Shown piece by piece: positions 9,103 to 17,593 of a stretch of 64,000 bases of DNA; position 1 is the first letter of the stretch; each line of letters starts with the position of its first letter. The DNA lies in contig NZ_CP084541.1 of assembly GCF_020410765.1 (NCBI RefSeq), forward strand, positions 744,001 to 808,000. The letters run 5' to 3'. The position numbers were made by a program, and so were the translations under genes. Below the pieces are notes generated by a model. It had not been told where the DNA came from. It saw only the letters and a list, made by a program, of their open reading frames with translations, and did not search any database. This stretch comes from Streptomyces marincola. GTDB taxonomy: Bacteria; Actinomycetota; Actinomycetes; Streptomycetales; Streptomycetaceae.

Positions 9103-9129
9103 CGCAAGAACTTGCGTAATTTCTTGCAG
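9103..9129. promoter_or_regulatory. Putative MalR/LacI-type operator of the amylase promoter
   Basis: An inverted repeat CGCAAG-AA-CTTGCG at 9103-9116 overlaps a direct repeat of CTTGCGT (9111-9117) and CTTGCAG (9123-9129) spaced 12 bp apart. CTTGCAG-type heptamer repeats are known in Streptomyces alpha-amylase promoters as targets of the maltose regulator. It lies about 100 bp before the amylase start, in the divergent region shared with the DUF202 genes. Confidence 0.6.
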
Positions 9130-9210
9130 CGCGGGGAGGGTACCGCCGTCCCGCCCGGCCGGGAACCCCTCCGGCGCGAACGACCTCGGCCCACGGATTA
9201 GGCTCGTCGC

Positions 9211-9609
9211 ATGATCCGAAGAGCCCTGGCCGCCGCACGGCTGTGGTTCGCGCCCGAACGGCTGAGAGCCGAGGGCGTCACGCCGGACTACCGCTTCTCG
9301 CTCGCGAACGAACGCACGTTCCTGGCCTGGCTGCGCACCTCGCTCGCGCTGCTCGCCGGCGGCATCGCCGTCGACCAGTTCCTCACCGACCTGAGGTGGG
9401 GGGTGCGCACGACCATCGCGCTCGCACTGCTCGCAGGCGGCGCGCTGTGCGCCGTCCGGGCGGTCAACCACTGGGTGCGCACCGAACGCGCGATGCGCCA
9501 CGGCGAGGACCTGCCCGTCAGCCGCTTCCCCGCGCTGCTCGCGGTCGGCACCGTGGTGACGGCCGTGCTGGTGATCGTCGCCGTCGTGTTCGGCGGGACA
9601 GGCGCGTGA
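9211..9609 (+). CDS. DUF202 (YidH-like) membrane protein
   Basis: 132 aa with three predicted membrane segments (about residues 43-62, 69-88 and 108-130). The family signature LANERTFLAWLRTSLALLAG is complete at about 30-49. DUF202 proteins are small inner-membrane proteins of unknown role that occur in pairs, as here. The next gene starts inside this one's stop codon (GTGA). Confidence 0.88.
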   Translation: MIRRALAAARLWFAPERLRAEGVTPDYRFSLANERTFLAWLRTSLALLAGGIAVDQFLTDLRWGVRTTIALALLAGGALCAVRAVNHWVRTERAMRHGEDLPVSRFPALLAVGTVVTAVLVIVAVVFGGTGA

Positions 9610-9917
9610 ACCGCGATCCCGGCGCGCAACCGGAGCGCACCCGGCTCGCGTGGCGGCGCACCACCCTGGCGTTCGCGCTGGTCGTGGCGCTCGCCGCGCG
9701 CGGAGCCGCCACGGCGGACGAAGGACGCGCGGCGGCCGCCGCGCTCGTGGCCGGCACGGCCCTGCTGTGGGTGGCCTTCCTGGTCCTCGCGCACCGGCGC
9801 ATCCACGCGCTCGCCGCCCGCCGGCCCCGGCCGGCGGGCGGCACCGTCCCCCTGGCCGCCGCGGTCGTCGCGGCGGCGGCCCTGTGCGCGGCCACCCTGC
9901 TCGCGGGCCCCTGGTGA
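9606..9917 (+). CDS. Second DUF202-like membrane protein
   Basis: 103 aa, GTG start overlapping the stop of the preceding DUF202 gene. The shortened signature ERTRLAWRRTTLAFALVVAL near residues 9-28 matches the actinobacterial DUF202 partner form, followed by two further hydrophobic segments. Likely co-translated with and associated with the upstream protein in the membrane; function unknown. Confidence 0.85.
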   Translation: MNRDPGAQPERTRLAWRRTTLAFALVVALAARGAATADEGRAAAAALVAGTALLWVAFLVLAHRRIHALAARRPRPAGGTVPLAAAVVAAAALCAATLLAGPW

Positions 9918-10012
9918 GAACCGCGGACACGCGAACGGTCCGGCTCCGCGCGGCGCCGGACCTGTGCCACGCCGCGACGGCGGCCCGCGGAGACCCCGGA
10001 CGGGAACAGCCG

Positions 10013-10057
10013 CCCGGTCCCGCCCCGACAGCAATCGGAGGTCGGGGCGGGACCGGG
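10013..10057. terminator. Strong 17-bp stem-loop after the DUF202 pair
   Basis: Perfect 17-bp inverted repeat (10013-10029 with 10041-10057, starting CCCGGTCCCGCCCC) around an 11-nt loop. It lies about 100 bp after the DUF202 stop and 110 bp before the convergent stop at 10168, so it can terminate both ways. No T-tract. Confidence 0.75.
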
Positions 10058-10167
10058 GCCCCACGTCGGCATCGCTGATCGGGCTTCGGGGCAGCCCTTC
10101 GCAGACGACTGCCGGGTGTGGCATCCACGCCGGGGCCGCCGTGCAACGACGGCCCCGGCGCGCGTCC

Positions 10168-10542
10168 TCAGCAGATGTACGCCTCAAGGCCGACCCAGGT
10201 GGGGCCGTTCACCAGGCTGAAGTTGACCGCGTCGCCGGACCGCACCTCCTTGCAGCCCGTGCTGACGCCGGCGTCGTTCTCCAGCCTGATGTCGTAGGTC
10301 CGGCCGCAGTCGTTGCCGACGGTCGCGTAGAGGAACTTGTAGTGCACATCGATGCACCACGGGGCGCGCGTCGCGGACACGCCCGCCTCCGTGACCCGCA
10401 CGCCTTCGGTGACCCGCACGCCTTCGGTGACCCGCACGCCTTCGGCCGCGGCCGGCTGTGCGAACGCCAGCCCCGCGGCCACCACCGCACCGACCGCACC
10501 GACCGCGGCGACCCGCTTCCTCACGGCCCCCATAACGCTCAT
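10168..10542 (-). CDS. Small secreted protein with tendamistat-like cysteine frame
   Basis: 124 aa. ATG 10542 has GGAGG 5 nt upstream. A signal peptide is clear (basic start, hydrophobic core VGAVGAVVAAGLAF, cleavage near QPAAA). Three copies of the hexapeptide GVRVTE follow, then a domain of about 65 residues with four Cys spaced 16, 18 and 27 residues. The proteinaceous alpha-amylase inhibitor tendamistat has Cys 11, 27, 45 and 73 (16, 18, 28), with an APxC start and a Tyr in the first loop also in common. The Trp-Arg-Tyr triad that inserts into amylase is Phe-Leu-Tyr here, so inhibition is doubtful. It is about 1.2 kb from the secreted amylase gene. Confidence 0.72.
   Translation of the reverse strand: MSVMGAVRKRVAAVGAVGAVVAAGLAFAQPAAAEGVRVTEGVRVTEGVRVTEAGVSATRAPWCIDVHYKFLYATVGNDCGRTYDIRLENDAGVSTGCKEVRSGDAVNFSLVNGPTWVGLEAYIC
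10391..10444. repeat. Three tandem 18-bp repeats inside the secreted-protein gene
   Basis: GTGACCCGCACGCCTTCG occurs three times in a row with no mismatch, encoding the hexapeptide GVRVTE between signal peptide and folded domain. Likely a slippage-prone linker. Confidence 0.9.
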
Positions 10543-10666
10543 GCCCACCTCCGATGAGAAGACCACGTGTTCACGCGTGTGCCGCACAGCCTGCTCCCCG
10601 GCGCTTAAGGCCCGCTTACCGCCGCCTTATCCCGCGAACGGCTGGGCCACCGAACGTGCGTGCCCC

Positions 10667-11263
10667 TCACCCGGCCCGGCCCTGCGGGCCGGTGCCCGAC
10701 TCCATGAAGTGCGCCCAGAGCCCGACGCAGAAGGGCACCGCGAGGCCGCCGATGAGGCTGTAGAGGCCGACCCGCCAGGTCAGGTCTTCCAGCGCGGTCG
10801 ACGAGGTCTTCTCGTGGCCGTTCTCCCGGCCGATCTCCGCGACCAGGTCTTCCACATCCCGGCGGTCTGCCTCGCTCAACCCGCCTTCCGCGGCGAGGGA
10901 TTGCGACAGGCCGGTGACGCGGGCGACCTCCTCCGCGTCGAACACTCCGCGGGCGTGGGCCCGCCCCTCGCCGACGACGGGGGGCACGAGGGTGCAGTAC
11001 AGGACTTCGCCCGTCTCCTCGTCGAGGATCAACTCCTCGTCCTCCTCGTCACTCTCCTCGTTCAGGTCAACTGAGCCGCACGCGTCCCCGGCCTCGGAGA
11101 ACGCCACCTGGTAAGGCGAGTTCGGGGTCTTGATCACGAAGTGGGTCACCAGGCCGGCGATGCCGATCAGCACGGCCAGCAAAGGGAGGCCGCAGCCGAG
11201 GCCGGCGACCAACCACCCGCCCCGACCGGGCCGGGAACCGGCGCTTCCCGACGTCCCCGCCAT
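10667..11263 (-). CDS. Membrane protein with two helices and an acidic central region, function unknown
   Basis: 198 aa from the ATG at 11263 (AGGGG about 8 nt upstream). A first membrane segment (WLVAGLGCGLPLLAVLIGI, about 17-35) is followed by an extracytoplasmic stretch with two Cys and a very acidic run (NEESDEEDEELILDEETGE), then LSEADRRDVEDLVAEIG, and a second membrane segment near the C-terminus (YSLIGGLAVPFCVGLWAHF). I do not recognise a family. It is divergent from the XRE-TPR regulator at 11401. Confidence 0.72.
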   Translation of the reverse strand: MAGTSGSAGSRPGRGGWLVAGLGCGLPLLAVLIGIAGLVTHFVIKTPNSPYQVAFSEAGDACGSVDLNEESDEEDEELILDEETGEVLYCTLVPPVVGEGRAHARGVFDAEEVARVTGLSQSLAAEGGLSEADRRDVEDLVAEIGRENGHEKTSSTALEDLTWRVGLYSLIGGLAVPFCVGLWAHFMESGTGPQGRAG

Positions 11264-11400
11264 CAGTCGTCCCCTTCGCTCACCCCGCCCCCGAATGGGC
11301 CGCGCAGCCCATTGTGGCCACACCCGCGAGGGTTTCGGCCACTCCGTTCACAAACGGTTGAGGACGTAGCGTGGTGGTACGACCTTCTGGTGGGGTGAGC

Positions 11401-12615
11401 ATGCAGCCCGACGTGAACTCCGGTATCGGCGACCGCATCGCACGGCTGCGGCGCAGACGCGACCTGACACAGGAACGGCTCGCCGAGCAGTCCGGCCTCT
11501 CCGTGGACACCGTGCGCAAACTCGAACAGGGACAACGGCAGACCGCGCGCCTCGCGACGCTGAACGCGCTGGCGCGGGCCCTGGACGTGGCACCCTCCGT
11601 GCTGGTCGGCCAGCCCACCACCTTCGAGGCGCGCCAGGACGGAGACTCACCTTCCGTCCTGGCGTTGAGGCAAGCCGTCTCCCCCGTCTCCGACCTGCTC
11701 GGTGAGGAGCCCGACCCGGAAATGCCGCCGGACGTCGGGGCGTTGCGGGCCTCGCTGCGTTCGACCGAGCAGATCCGGCGCGCGGGACGCATGGGAGAGA
11801 TCGGCGTTCTCCTGCCGCACCTGATCCGCGACGCCCGGGACGCCGTCCACGCGAGTCAGGGCGCGGAACGGGCAGCCGCGTGCTCCGTGCTGGCCGAGGC
11901 GTACCAGGTGGCCGCCACGACACTGGCCGCACTCGGCAAGGAGGACGCGGCGTTCACCGCCCTCGAACGCGCCCTGCACGCCGCCCGCCAGTCCGACGAC
12001 CCACACCTGGAGACGATGGGCATCTCGACTCTGTCCTGGGTCCTCACCAAACAGGGCCGACTCGCGGACGCCGAACGCGTCGCCCTCACCCGCGCGGAGC
12101 GCATCGAGCCTTCCTCCCGCTCCCGCCCGACCGACCTGGCGCTGTGGGGAATCCTGCTGCTCCGCGCGGCAACGGCCGCGGTCCGCCAGGGGAAGAAGGC
12201 GGCGGTCGAGGACCTGCTGAGCCTGGCCGGTGCGGCGGCCACGCGCATGGGGCGGGATCGACTCGTGTACGCGACACCGTTCGGCCCGACCAATCTGGGC
12301 GTGGCCCAGGTCAACTTCCTGGTCGAGATGGAGAAGAGCAACGAGGCCCTGCGCACGGCACGTTCGGTACCCGATGTGGACTCCCTGCCCGCGACGTGGA
12401 ACGCGCGGTACCAGGTGGATCTGGCCCTCGCCCACGCGGACCTCAAGGACGACCGTGCGGCGGTGCGGGCGCTGCTGCGGGCGGAGAAGGCCTCGCCGGA
12501 GTGGATGCGTTACCACGCGACCGCGCGACGCGTGGCCACGGAGCTGCGCGACAGGGAACGCCGCCGCTCCTCCCCCATCAACGCCCTCGCCGACCGCCTC
12601 CGGATCGACTCGTAG
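11401..12615 (+). CDS. XRE family regulator with TPR-rich C-terminal domain
   Basis: 404 aa. The N-terminal Cro/C1 HTH (about 6-62) shows RIARLRRRRDLTQERLAEQ and GLSVDTVRKLEQGQR, followed by LATLNALARALDV. The rest is alpha-helical with TPR-like repeats (for example AEAYQVAATTLAALGKEDAA and ALHAARQSDDPHLETMGIS). Streptomyces have many such XRE-TPR regulators; a ligand peptide or partner is likely but unknown. The ATG at 11401 is preferred over a GTG at 11371 because GGTGGGGTG directly precedes it. The gene ends about 190 bp before the CRISPR array; that gap holds no recognisable gene. Confidence 0.87.
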   Translation: MQPDVNSGIGDRIARLRRRRDLTQERLAEQSGLSVDTVRKLEQGQRQTARLATLNALARALDVAPSVLVGQPTTFEARQDGDSPSVLALRQAVSPVSDLLGEEPDPEMPPDVGALRASLRSTEQIRRAGRMGEIGVLLPHLIRDARDAVHASQGAERAAACSVLAEAYQVAATTLAALGKEDAAFTALERALHAARQSDDPHLETMGISTLSWVLTKQGRLADAERVALTRAERIEPSSRSRPTDLALWGILLLRAATAAVRQGKKAAVEDLLSLAGAAATRMGRDRLVYATPFGPTNLGVAQVNFLVEMEKSNEALRTARSVPDVDSLPATWNARYQVDLALAHADLKDDRAAVRALLRAEKASPEWMRYHATARRVATELRDRERRRSSPINALADRLRIDS

Positions 12616-12806
12616 ACAGAACACCAGGCCCTGTGCCGGCGGCGAAGGTGGGGCGTCCCGCTCCGACGGTTGGACATTCCGTTCAACGGCTCCGCGCGGA
12701 CCCACCCGCACCTGGCCCGCTTCGGTTGTGCCCACCGCCCTGGCGCCCCCACAAGCCACGACGCGGCCGGTCATGTTCCCACCTGAGAGGAGCCGCATGC
12801 GCCGCC

Positions 12807-13873
12807 CGGACCATCCCCGCATGCGCGGGGAGCACGCGCCCGCGTCCACGCTGCGCGCATCTAGTCTGGGACCAACCCCGCATGCGCGGGGAGCACACGC
12901 GCACGCCCGCCCTGACCCCGTCGGGGTTGGGACCATCCCCGCGTGCGCGGGGAGCACCGCATTTCTTGGCCTGGTGGCCAGCGGCAGACGGGACCATCCC
13001 CGCGTGCGCAGGGAGCACGCCGTGAGCCGCCCGCACTCACACCCGTGGCCGGGACCATCCCCGCGTGCGCGGGGAGCACTCGGTCACGCAGGACCCGCCA
13101 CCAGGTGACGAGGGACCATCCCCGCGTGCGCGGGGAGCACCCCACGACTCGTGATGGGCGGTCGCGGCGCCGGGGACCATCCCCGCGTGCGCGGGGAGCA
13201 CGCCCGGGCAACCGGGCGCGGTGCCGCCGGGTCGGGACCAACCCCGCGTGCGCGGGGAGCACCGCGGCGTGACCGACCGGCAGCTAGCGGCGCGGGGACC
13301 ATCCCCGCGTGCGCGGGGAGCACTACCACCTGCTGAAGGGCGGCAGAGTCAAGGAGGGACCATCCCCGCGTGCGCGGGGAGCACCCACGTCGTACCTGCG
13401 TCCGCTGCTCGCTCCGGGGACCATCCCCGCGTGCGCGGGGAGCACACCTGGTCGATCTACACCCTCCTGCGCCACGAGGGACCATCCCCGCGTGCGCGGG
13501 GAGCACACGAAGAAGGCGATGGCCATCAGTCCCACGGGGGGACCATCCCCGCGTGCGCGGGGAGCACCGGGCAGTTTTCGCCATTCTCCGGTGCGGTCCC
13601 GGGACCATCCCCGCGTGCGCGGGGAGCACGCAGCAGGCCCGCGGGGTCGTCCGCGCGCGCGGGGACCATCCCCGCGTGCGCGGGGAGCACCGATTGACGA
13701 AGCACACGCCGTACAGCCGCGCGGGACCATCCCCGCGTGCGCGGGGAGCACCTGGCGCATCAGATCGATCTGGCGAACCAGCGGGGACCATCCCCGCGTG
13801 CGCGGGGAGCACGTTGCGGCCCCGCACCTGCGCGATGCGGGGCCGGGACCATCCCCGCGTGCGCGGGGAGCAC
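12807..13873 (-). CRISPR. Type I-E CRISPR array, 18 repeats of 29 bp, orphan in this window
   Basis: Repeats start at 12807 and recur every 61 bp (29-bp repeat, 32-bp spacer), except one 33-bp spacer before 13601; the last ends at 13873. On the plus strand the unit reads GGGACCATCCCCGCGTGCGC then GGGGAGCAC. In the direction of the E. coli type I-E repeat it begins GTGCTCCCCGCGCACGCGGG on the minus strand, so transcription is leftward. The three left-most or near-left units carry substitutions (C at base 1, A at the central position, one G to A), consistent with the old trailer end. No I-E cas genes are visible, so they must lie elsewhere. Confidence 0.97.
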
Positions 13874-13990
13874 AGTTCGTGACCTGCGGCTTTCTCCGGG
13901 CGGCAGGCCGTTTTCATTCACTTCCCGGAGGTCGGACACCGAGTGACAAATCCCGCCTCCCCTCCTCTCCCGCCCTCCATCATCCCCCAT
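13874..13990 (-). promoter_or_regulatory. Probable leader of the type I-E array
   Basis: The array's intact repeats end here and the degenerate ones lie at the far side, so the leader is on this flank. It contains relatively AT-rich stretches (GTTTTCATTCACTT at 13910-13923) in otherwise very GC-rich DNA. No gene is visible between here and 14217. Confidence 0.6.
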
Positions 13991-14081
13991 GGCCAGGTGG
14001 CCGGGTGGGCCGTCGGCTGGGGTGGCGGCATGAGGGCGCGCGGCTGGTTGACGGCCTGCCCCGCCGCGCCCGGCGCACGGC

Positions 14082-14132
14082 GCCGAAGCGGCCAGTTGCT
14101 CGGCCCGGGGCCGAGCAACTGGCCGCTTCGGC
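14082..14132. repeat. 51-bp near-perfect palindrome
   Basis: 25-bp arms (14082-14106 and 14108-14132, outer end GCCGAAGCGGCCAGTTGCTC) with a single central base and no mismatch. It lies between the CRISPR leader and the MaoC gene, 86 bp before that gene's ATG. It could be a strong terminator blocking read-through into or out of the array, or an extrusion-prone cruciform. Confidence 0.95.
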
Positions 14133-14217
14133 CGCCTCGCGCTCGGCGCGGAGCGCGTGGGGCGCGGGGCTTGGCAGGCGTGTGGTCGCCGTTGCTACCG
14201 GTGAGTATCCTGGCGGG

Positions 14218-14679
14218 ATGACGGAGCCGCGGATCTTCGAGTCGCCGGACGCGCTGCGCGCGGCGATCGGTGAGCAGTTGGGTGTCAGTGACTGGTTGAC
14301 GGTGGACCAGCAGCGGGTCGATCTGTTCGCCGAGGCCACGGGTGACCACCAGTGGATTCACACCGATGTGCGGCGGGCGGCCGAGGGGCCGTTCGGCTCG
14401 ACGATCGCGCACGGCTACCTGACCCTCTCCCTTCTGCCCGTCCTCACGCCGCAGCTGCTTGAGGTCCGCGGGGTGCGGATGGCACTCAACTACGGAGTGA
14501 ACAAGGTGCGGTTCCCCGCTCCCCTGCCCGTCGGCTCGCGCGTGCGCGCGACGGGCGCCCTGGTGTCCGTCACGGACGTGCCGGACGGGGTACAGACCGC
14601 GCTGTCCGTGACGGTCGAACGCGAGGGCGCCACCAAGCCGGTGTGTGCGGCGGAGACCGTCACCCGTTACTTCTTCTGA
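14218..14679 (+). CDS. MaoC-like (R)-specific enoyl-CoA hydratase
   Basis: 153 aa hot-dog fold protein. The hydratase 2 motif is intact: FAEATGDHQWIHTD supplies the Asp-His dyad (about residues 39-52), and FGSTIAHGYLTLSLLP follows. Such single-domain MaoC proteins hydrate trans-2-enoyl-CoA. The ATG at 14218 has only a weak ribosome site (TATCCTGGCGGG). It stands alone between the palindrome and the next regulator, so its pathway cannot be inferred from context. Confidence 0.9.
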   Translation: MTEPRIFESPDALRAAIGEQLGVSDWLTVDQQRVDLFAEATGDHQWIHTDVRRAAEGPFGSTIAHGYLTLSLLPVLTPQLLEVRGVRMALNYGVNKVRFPAPLPVGSRVRATGALVSVTDVPDGVQTALSVTVEREGATKPVCAAETVTRYFF

Positions 14680-14871
14680 CCCGCCGCCGGGCGTGGGGAC
14701 CGCTGCCCGAAGTCACCGCTGGCAGCGTCAACCGGATGCCGCAACTCCCACTCCAGGGTGAGGAAGTCGGCGCCCACGCGCACCCGTTCGTGTGAAGGGG
14801 ACGCAAACGGGCTCCGGCGCGTGCTCCCGTGCGCTCTGGCCGTGCGCGCCGCGTCGTGAGACCACAGGACC

Positions 14872-16179
14872 ATGACGAACCGGCGCGGCCCGAACTACGA
14901 ACTGCGGGCCCTGCTCACCGAGGCCGGCTGGACCCAGGAGGCGCTGGCGCGCGCCGTGAACACCCTGGGCGCGGAGATCGGGGCCGTCCTGCGCTACGAC
15001 CGCACCGCCGTGGCGCACTGGCTGTCCGGCACGCAGCCCCGCCACCCGGTCCCCCAGCTGACCGCGGAGGCGCTGACCCGGCGCATCGGCAGGCCGGTCA
15101 CGCCCGAGGCGGCCGGCTTCCCCGACTGCGCCCGGGACACCACACCGGCGGACCCGATCGCCGGTTTCGGCACGCTGTGCCGCACCGACACCGACGCCGC
15201 CCGGCGCTCCCTGCTGCACCAGCGCCCCTACCGTGTGGCCGACGCGGTCGCGCCGCCCGCGCCCGCGCACCCGGTGCCGGGCGGGCCGCTGGGCGCCCGG
15301 ACGGAGACGACGGCCTCGCTGCACGACGCGGTCGTGTTCTTCGCCGCGTCCATCCAAACCCACGGCGGCCGGCACGCGCGGGGCGCGCTCGGCGCCTACC
15401 TCGCGGACGACGTGGTCCCGCTGCTCGGCGCGGCGCTGCCGCAGCGGCAGCGGCGCGAAGTGCTGGTGCTCGCGGCGCGGCTGGCGTTCCTGCTGGCACG
15501 GATGTACGAGGACGGGTTGCTGCACGGCGCGGCGCAGCGCTACTACACCCACGCCCACCGGCTCGCGGCCGAGGCGGGCGACCGGACCACGTGGAGCGTG
15601 GTGGTGCGCGCGATGAGTTCGCAGGCGCACCGCCTCGGGCACCTGCCGTCGGCGCTCCAGCTCGCGGACGCCGCGCACCGCGCGGCGCGTTCCTCGCCGC
15701 CCGCCCAGCAGGCTTATGTGCAGGCCCAGTTGGCCGTGGTACTGGGCGCGAGCGGCGACCGGCGCGGCGCCCTGGCGGCGCTGGGGCGGGCGGAGCGGGC
15801 GGCCGAGCAGGCCACGCGCAGCACCGTGCCGTTCGAGTCCTACCCGCCGGCGGCCCTGTTCTTCCAGACCTCCGCGGTGCTCGAATCGCTCGGGGACCTC
15901 CAGGGGGCGCTCGCCGCGCTGCGCCGGGCGGCGGGCGAGCGGGCCGCGTCGGATGTCCGAGGGCGGGCGCTCAGCCAGGCGAGGTTCGGTCAGCTGCTGC
16001 TGCGCGGCGGCCGGTTGGACGACGCGTGCGCCGCGTGGAGCGGGTTCCTGTCAGCCCGGGAACGACTGCGCTCGGGCGAGGCCGACCGGGCGGTGCGCGA
16101 GATGCGCCAGGCGCTCGCCCCCTACCGCAACCGCAAGCCGGCGGCCGACCTGCTCGCGCGCACGGCGCACGGACGTTGA
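14872..16179 (+). CDS. HTH-TPR transcriptional regulator (NsdA-like layout)
   Basis: 435 aa. An N-terminal helical DNA-binding-type region (residues 1-80: YELRALLTEAGWTQEALARA, then YDRTAVAHWLSGTQPR) is followed by a long helical repeat region with TPR-like units to the C-terminus. The arrangement resembles NsdA and related Streptomyces regulators that control development and antibiotic output, but sequence identity cannot be judged by eye. It ends 62 bp before hmgA on the same strand and might regulate it, though a separate inverted repeat sits in that gap. Confidence 0.75.
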   Translation: MTNRRGPNYELRALLTEAGWTQEALARAVNTLGAEIGAVLRYDRTAVAHWLSGTQPRHPVPQLTAEALTRRIGRPVTPEAAGFPDCARDTTPADPIAGFGTLCRTDTDAARRSLLHQRPYRVADAVAPPAPAHPVPGGPLGARTETTASLHDAVVFFAASIQTHGGRHARGALGAYLADDVVPLLGAALPQRQRREVLVLAARLAFLLARMYEDGLLHGAAQRYYTHAHRLAAEAGDRTTWSVVVRAMSSQAHRLGHLPSALQLADAAHRAARSSPPAQQAYVQAQLAVVLGASGDRRGALAALGRAERAAEQATRSTVPFESYPPAALFFQTSAVLESLGDLQGALAALRRAAGERAASDVRGRALSQARFGQLLLRGGRLDDACAAWSGFLSARERLRSGEADRAVREMRQALAPYRNRKPAADLLARTAHGR

Positions 16180-16191
16180 CTTGGCGCCGCC

Positions 16192-16219
16192 CCATTCCTA
16201 CGGTCGAACAAAGGAATGG
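16192..16219. promoter_or_regulatory. Inverted repeat upstream of hmgA, candidate operator
   Basis: CCATTCCT (16192-16199) and its exact complement AGGAATGG (16212-16219) flank 12 bp, 23 bp before the hmgA start. The size and position fit a dimeric regulator site. Confidence 0.6.
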
Positions 16220-16241
16220 ATTCGCGGCGACAGGAGTGCGC

Positions 16242-17537
16242 GTGACGGACACCATCAGGCCATCGGCGGGCAGCCCGACCGGCCACCTCACGGGCTTCGG
16301 CAACGAGCACAGCAGCGAGGCGGTCGCGGGCGCCCTGCCCCTCGGGCGGAACTCGCCGCAGCGGGCCCCGCTGGGGCTGTACGCGGAGCAGCTCAGCGGG
16401 ACCTCGTTCACCGAGCCGCGCGCCACCAACCGCAGGTCCTGGCTCTACCGCATCCGGCCCTCCGCCGCGCACCCGCCGTTCCGCCGGATCGGCAACGGCG
16501 GCCTGCGCGGCGCGCCGTTCACCGAGGCCGATCCTGACCCGAACCGCATGCGCTGGAACCCGCTGCCCGAGCCGCCCGCGGGCACGGATTTCGTGGCCGG
16601 CCTGTGGACCCTGGGCGGCAACGGCGACGCGCGGCACCGCACGGGCATGGCCGTCCACCTGTACCGGGCCAACGCGTCCATGACGGACCGCGTGTTCGGC
16701 GACGCGGACGGCGAGTTGCTGATCGTTCCCGAGCGCGGCGCGCTGCTGCTGCGCACGGAGTTCGGGGTGCTGCGCGCCGGGCCAGGGCACGTGGCGCTGA
16801 TCCCGCGCGGGGTGCGGTTCCGGGTGGAGCTGCCGGACGGCACGGCGCGGGGGTACGTGTGCGAGAACCACGGGGCGCCGTTCGAGCTGCCGGATCTCGG
16901 GCCGATCGGCGCCAACGGCCTCGCCGCCGCACGGGACTTCCACGCCCCGGCCGCCGCGTACGAGGAGGCGGCAGGACCGGTCGAGGTGGTCAACAAGTAC
17001 TGCGGGAACCTGTGGGCGGCCACCTATGACCATTCCCCGCTCGATGTCGTCGCCTGGCACGGCAACCACGTCCCGTACGTGTACGATCTGCGGCGGTTCA
17101 ACGTGCTCGGCTCGATCAGCTTCGACCATCCGGATCCGTCGATCTTCACGGTGCTGACGGCTCCCGCGGCCGACTTCGTGGTCTTCGCGCCGCGCTGGCT
17201 GGTCGGCGAGGACACCTTCAGGCCGCCGTACTTCCACCGCAACGTGATGAGCGAGTACATGGGCCTGATCGAGGGGGCCTACGACGCGAAGGCGGACGGG
17301 TTCGTACCGGGCGGCGGCTCGTTGCACAGCATGATGTCGGCGCACGGACCGGACCGGGAAACGTTCGAACGGGCGTCCGCGGCCGATCTCGTGCCGCGGA
17401 AGGTCGACGACGGTCTCGCGTTCATGTTCGAGACGCCGTGGCCCATCGCGGTTACCGCACAGGCGAGCGAGGCGCCGTTCCGGCAGCGCGGGTACGACGA
17501 GGTGTGGCAGGGTCTGAACCCCCACTTCCCGTCCTGA
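16242..17537 (+). CDS. hmgA: Homogentisate 1,2-dioxygenase
   Basis: 431 aa, the usual length. It opens the ring of homogentisate to maleylacetoacetate in tyrosine/phenylalanine catabolism, using Fe(II). Signatures: HLTGFGNEHSSEA at the start, the NSPQRAPLGLYAEQLSGT segment, and FRPPYFHRNVMSEYMGLI (about 328-345), which contains the iron-ligand His and Glu region. The GTG start at 16242 is preceded by AGGAG at about 6 nt. A HutC-type GntR gene follows 56 bp downstream on the same strand. No maleylacetoacetate isomerase or fumarylacetoacetase is adjacent, as is common in Streptomyces. Confidence 0.97.
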   Translation: MTDTIRPSAGSPTGHLTGFGNEHSSEAVAGALPLGRNSPQRAPLGLYAEQLSGTSFTEPRATNRRSWLYRIRPSAAHPPFRRIGNGGLRGAPFTEADPDPNRMRWNPLPEPPAGTDFVAGLWTLGGNGDARHRTGMAVHLYRANASMTDRVFGDADGELLIVPERGALLLRTEFGVLRAGPGHVALIPRGVRFRVELPDGTARGYVCENHGAPFELPDLGPIGANGLAAARDFHAPAAAYEEAAGPVEVVNKYCGNLWAATYDHSPLDVVAWHGNHVPYVYDLRRFNVLGSISFDHPDPSIFTVLTAPAADFVVFAPRWLVGEDTFRPPYFHRNVMSEYMGLIEGAYDAKADGFVPGGGSLHSMMSAHGPDRETFERASAADLVPRKVDDGLAFMFETPWPIAVTAQASEAPFRQRGYDEVWQGLNPHFPS

Positions 17538-17593
17538 CCTCTGGGAAGGGACGGCGCCGAAGCACCGCACCACCGAGCCGAAAGCGACCGCCC

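Noticed and set aside
12861..14679. Open frames across the I-E array on both strands
   Set aside because: They are products of the 61-bp periodic repeats (repeating IPACAGSTR-type peptides), not genes.
14829..17537. A 902-codon frame running into hmgA
   Set aside because: The first half is the shadow of the regulator at 14872; hmgA has its own GTG with a good ribosome site at 16242.
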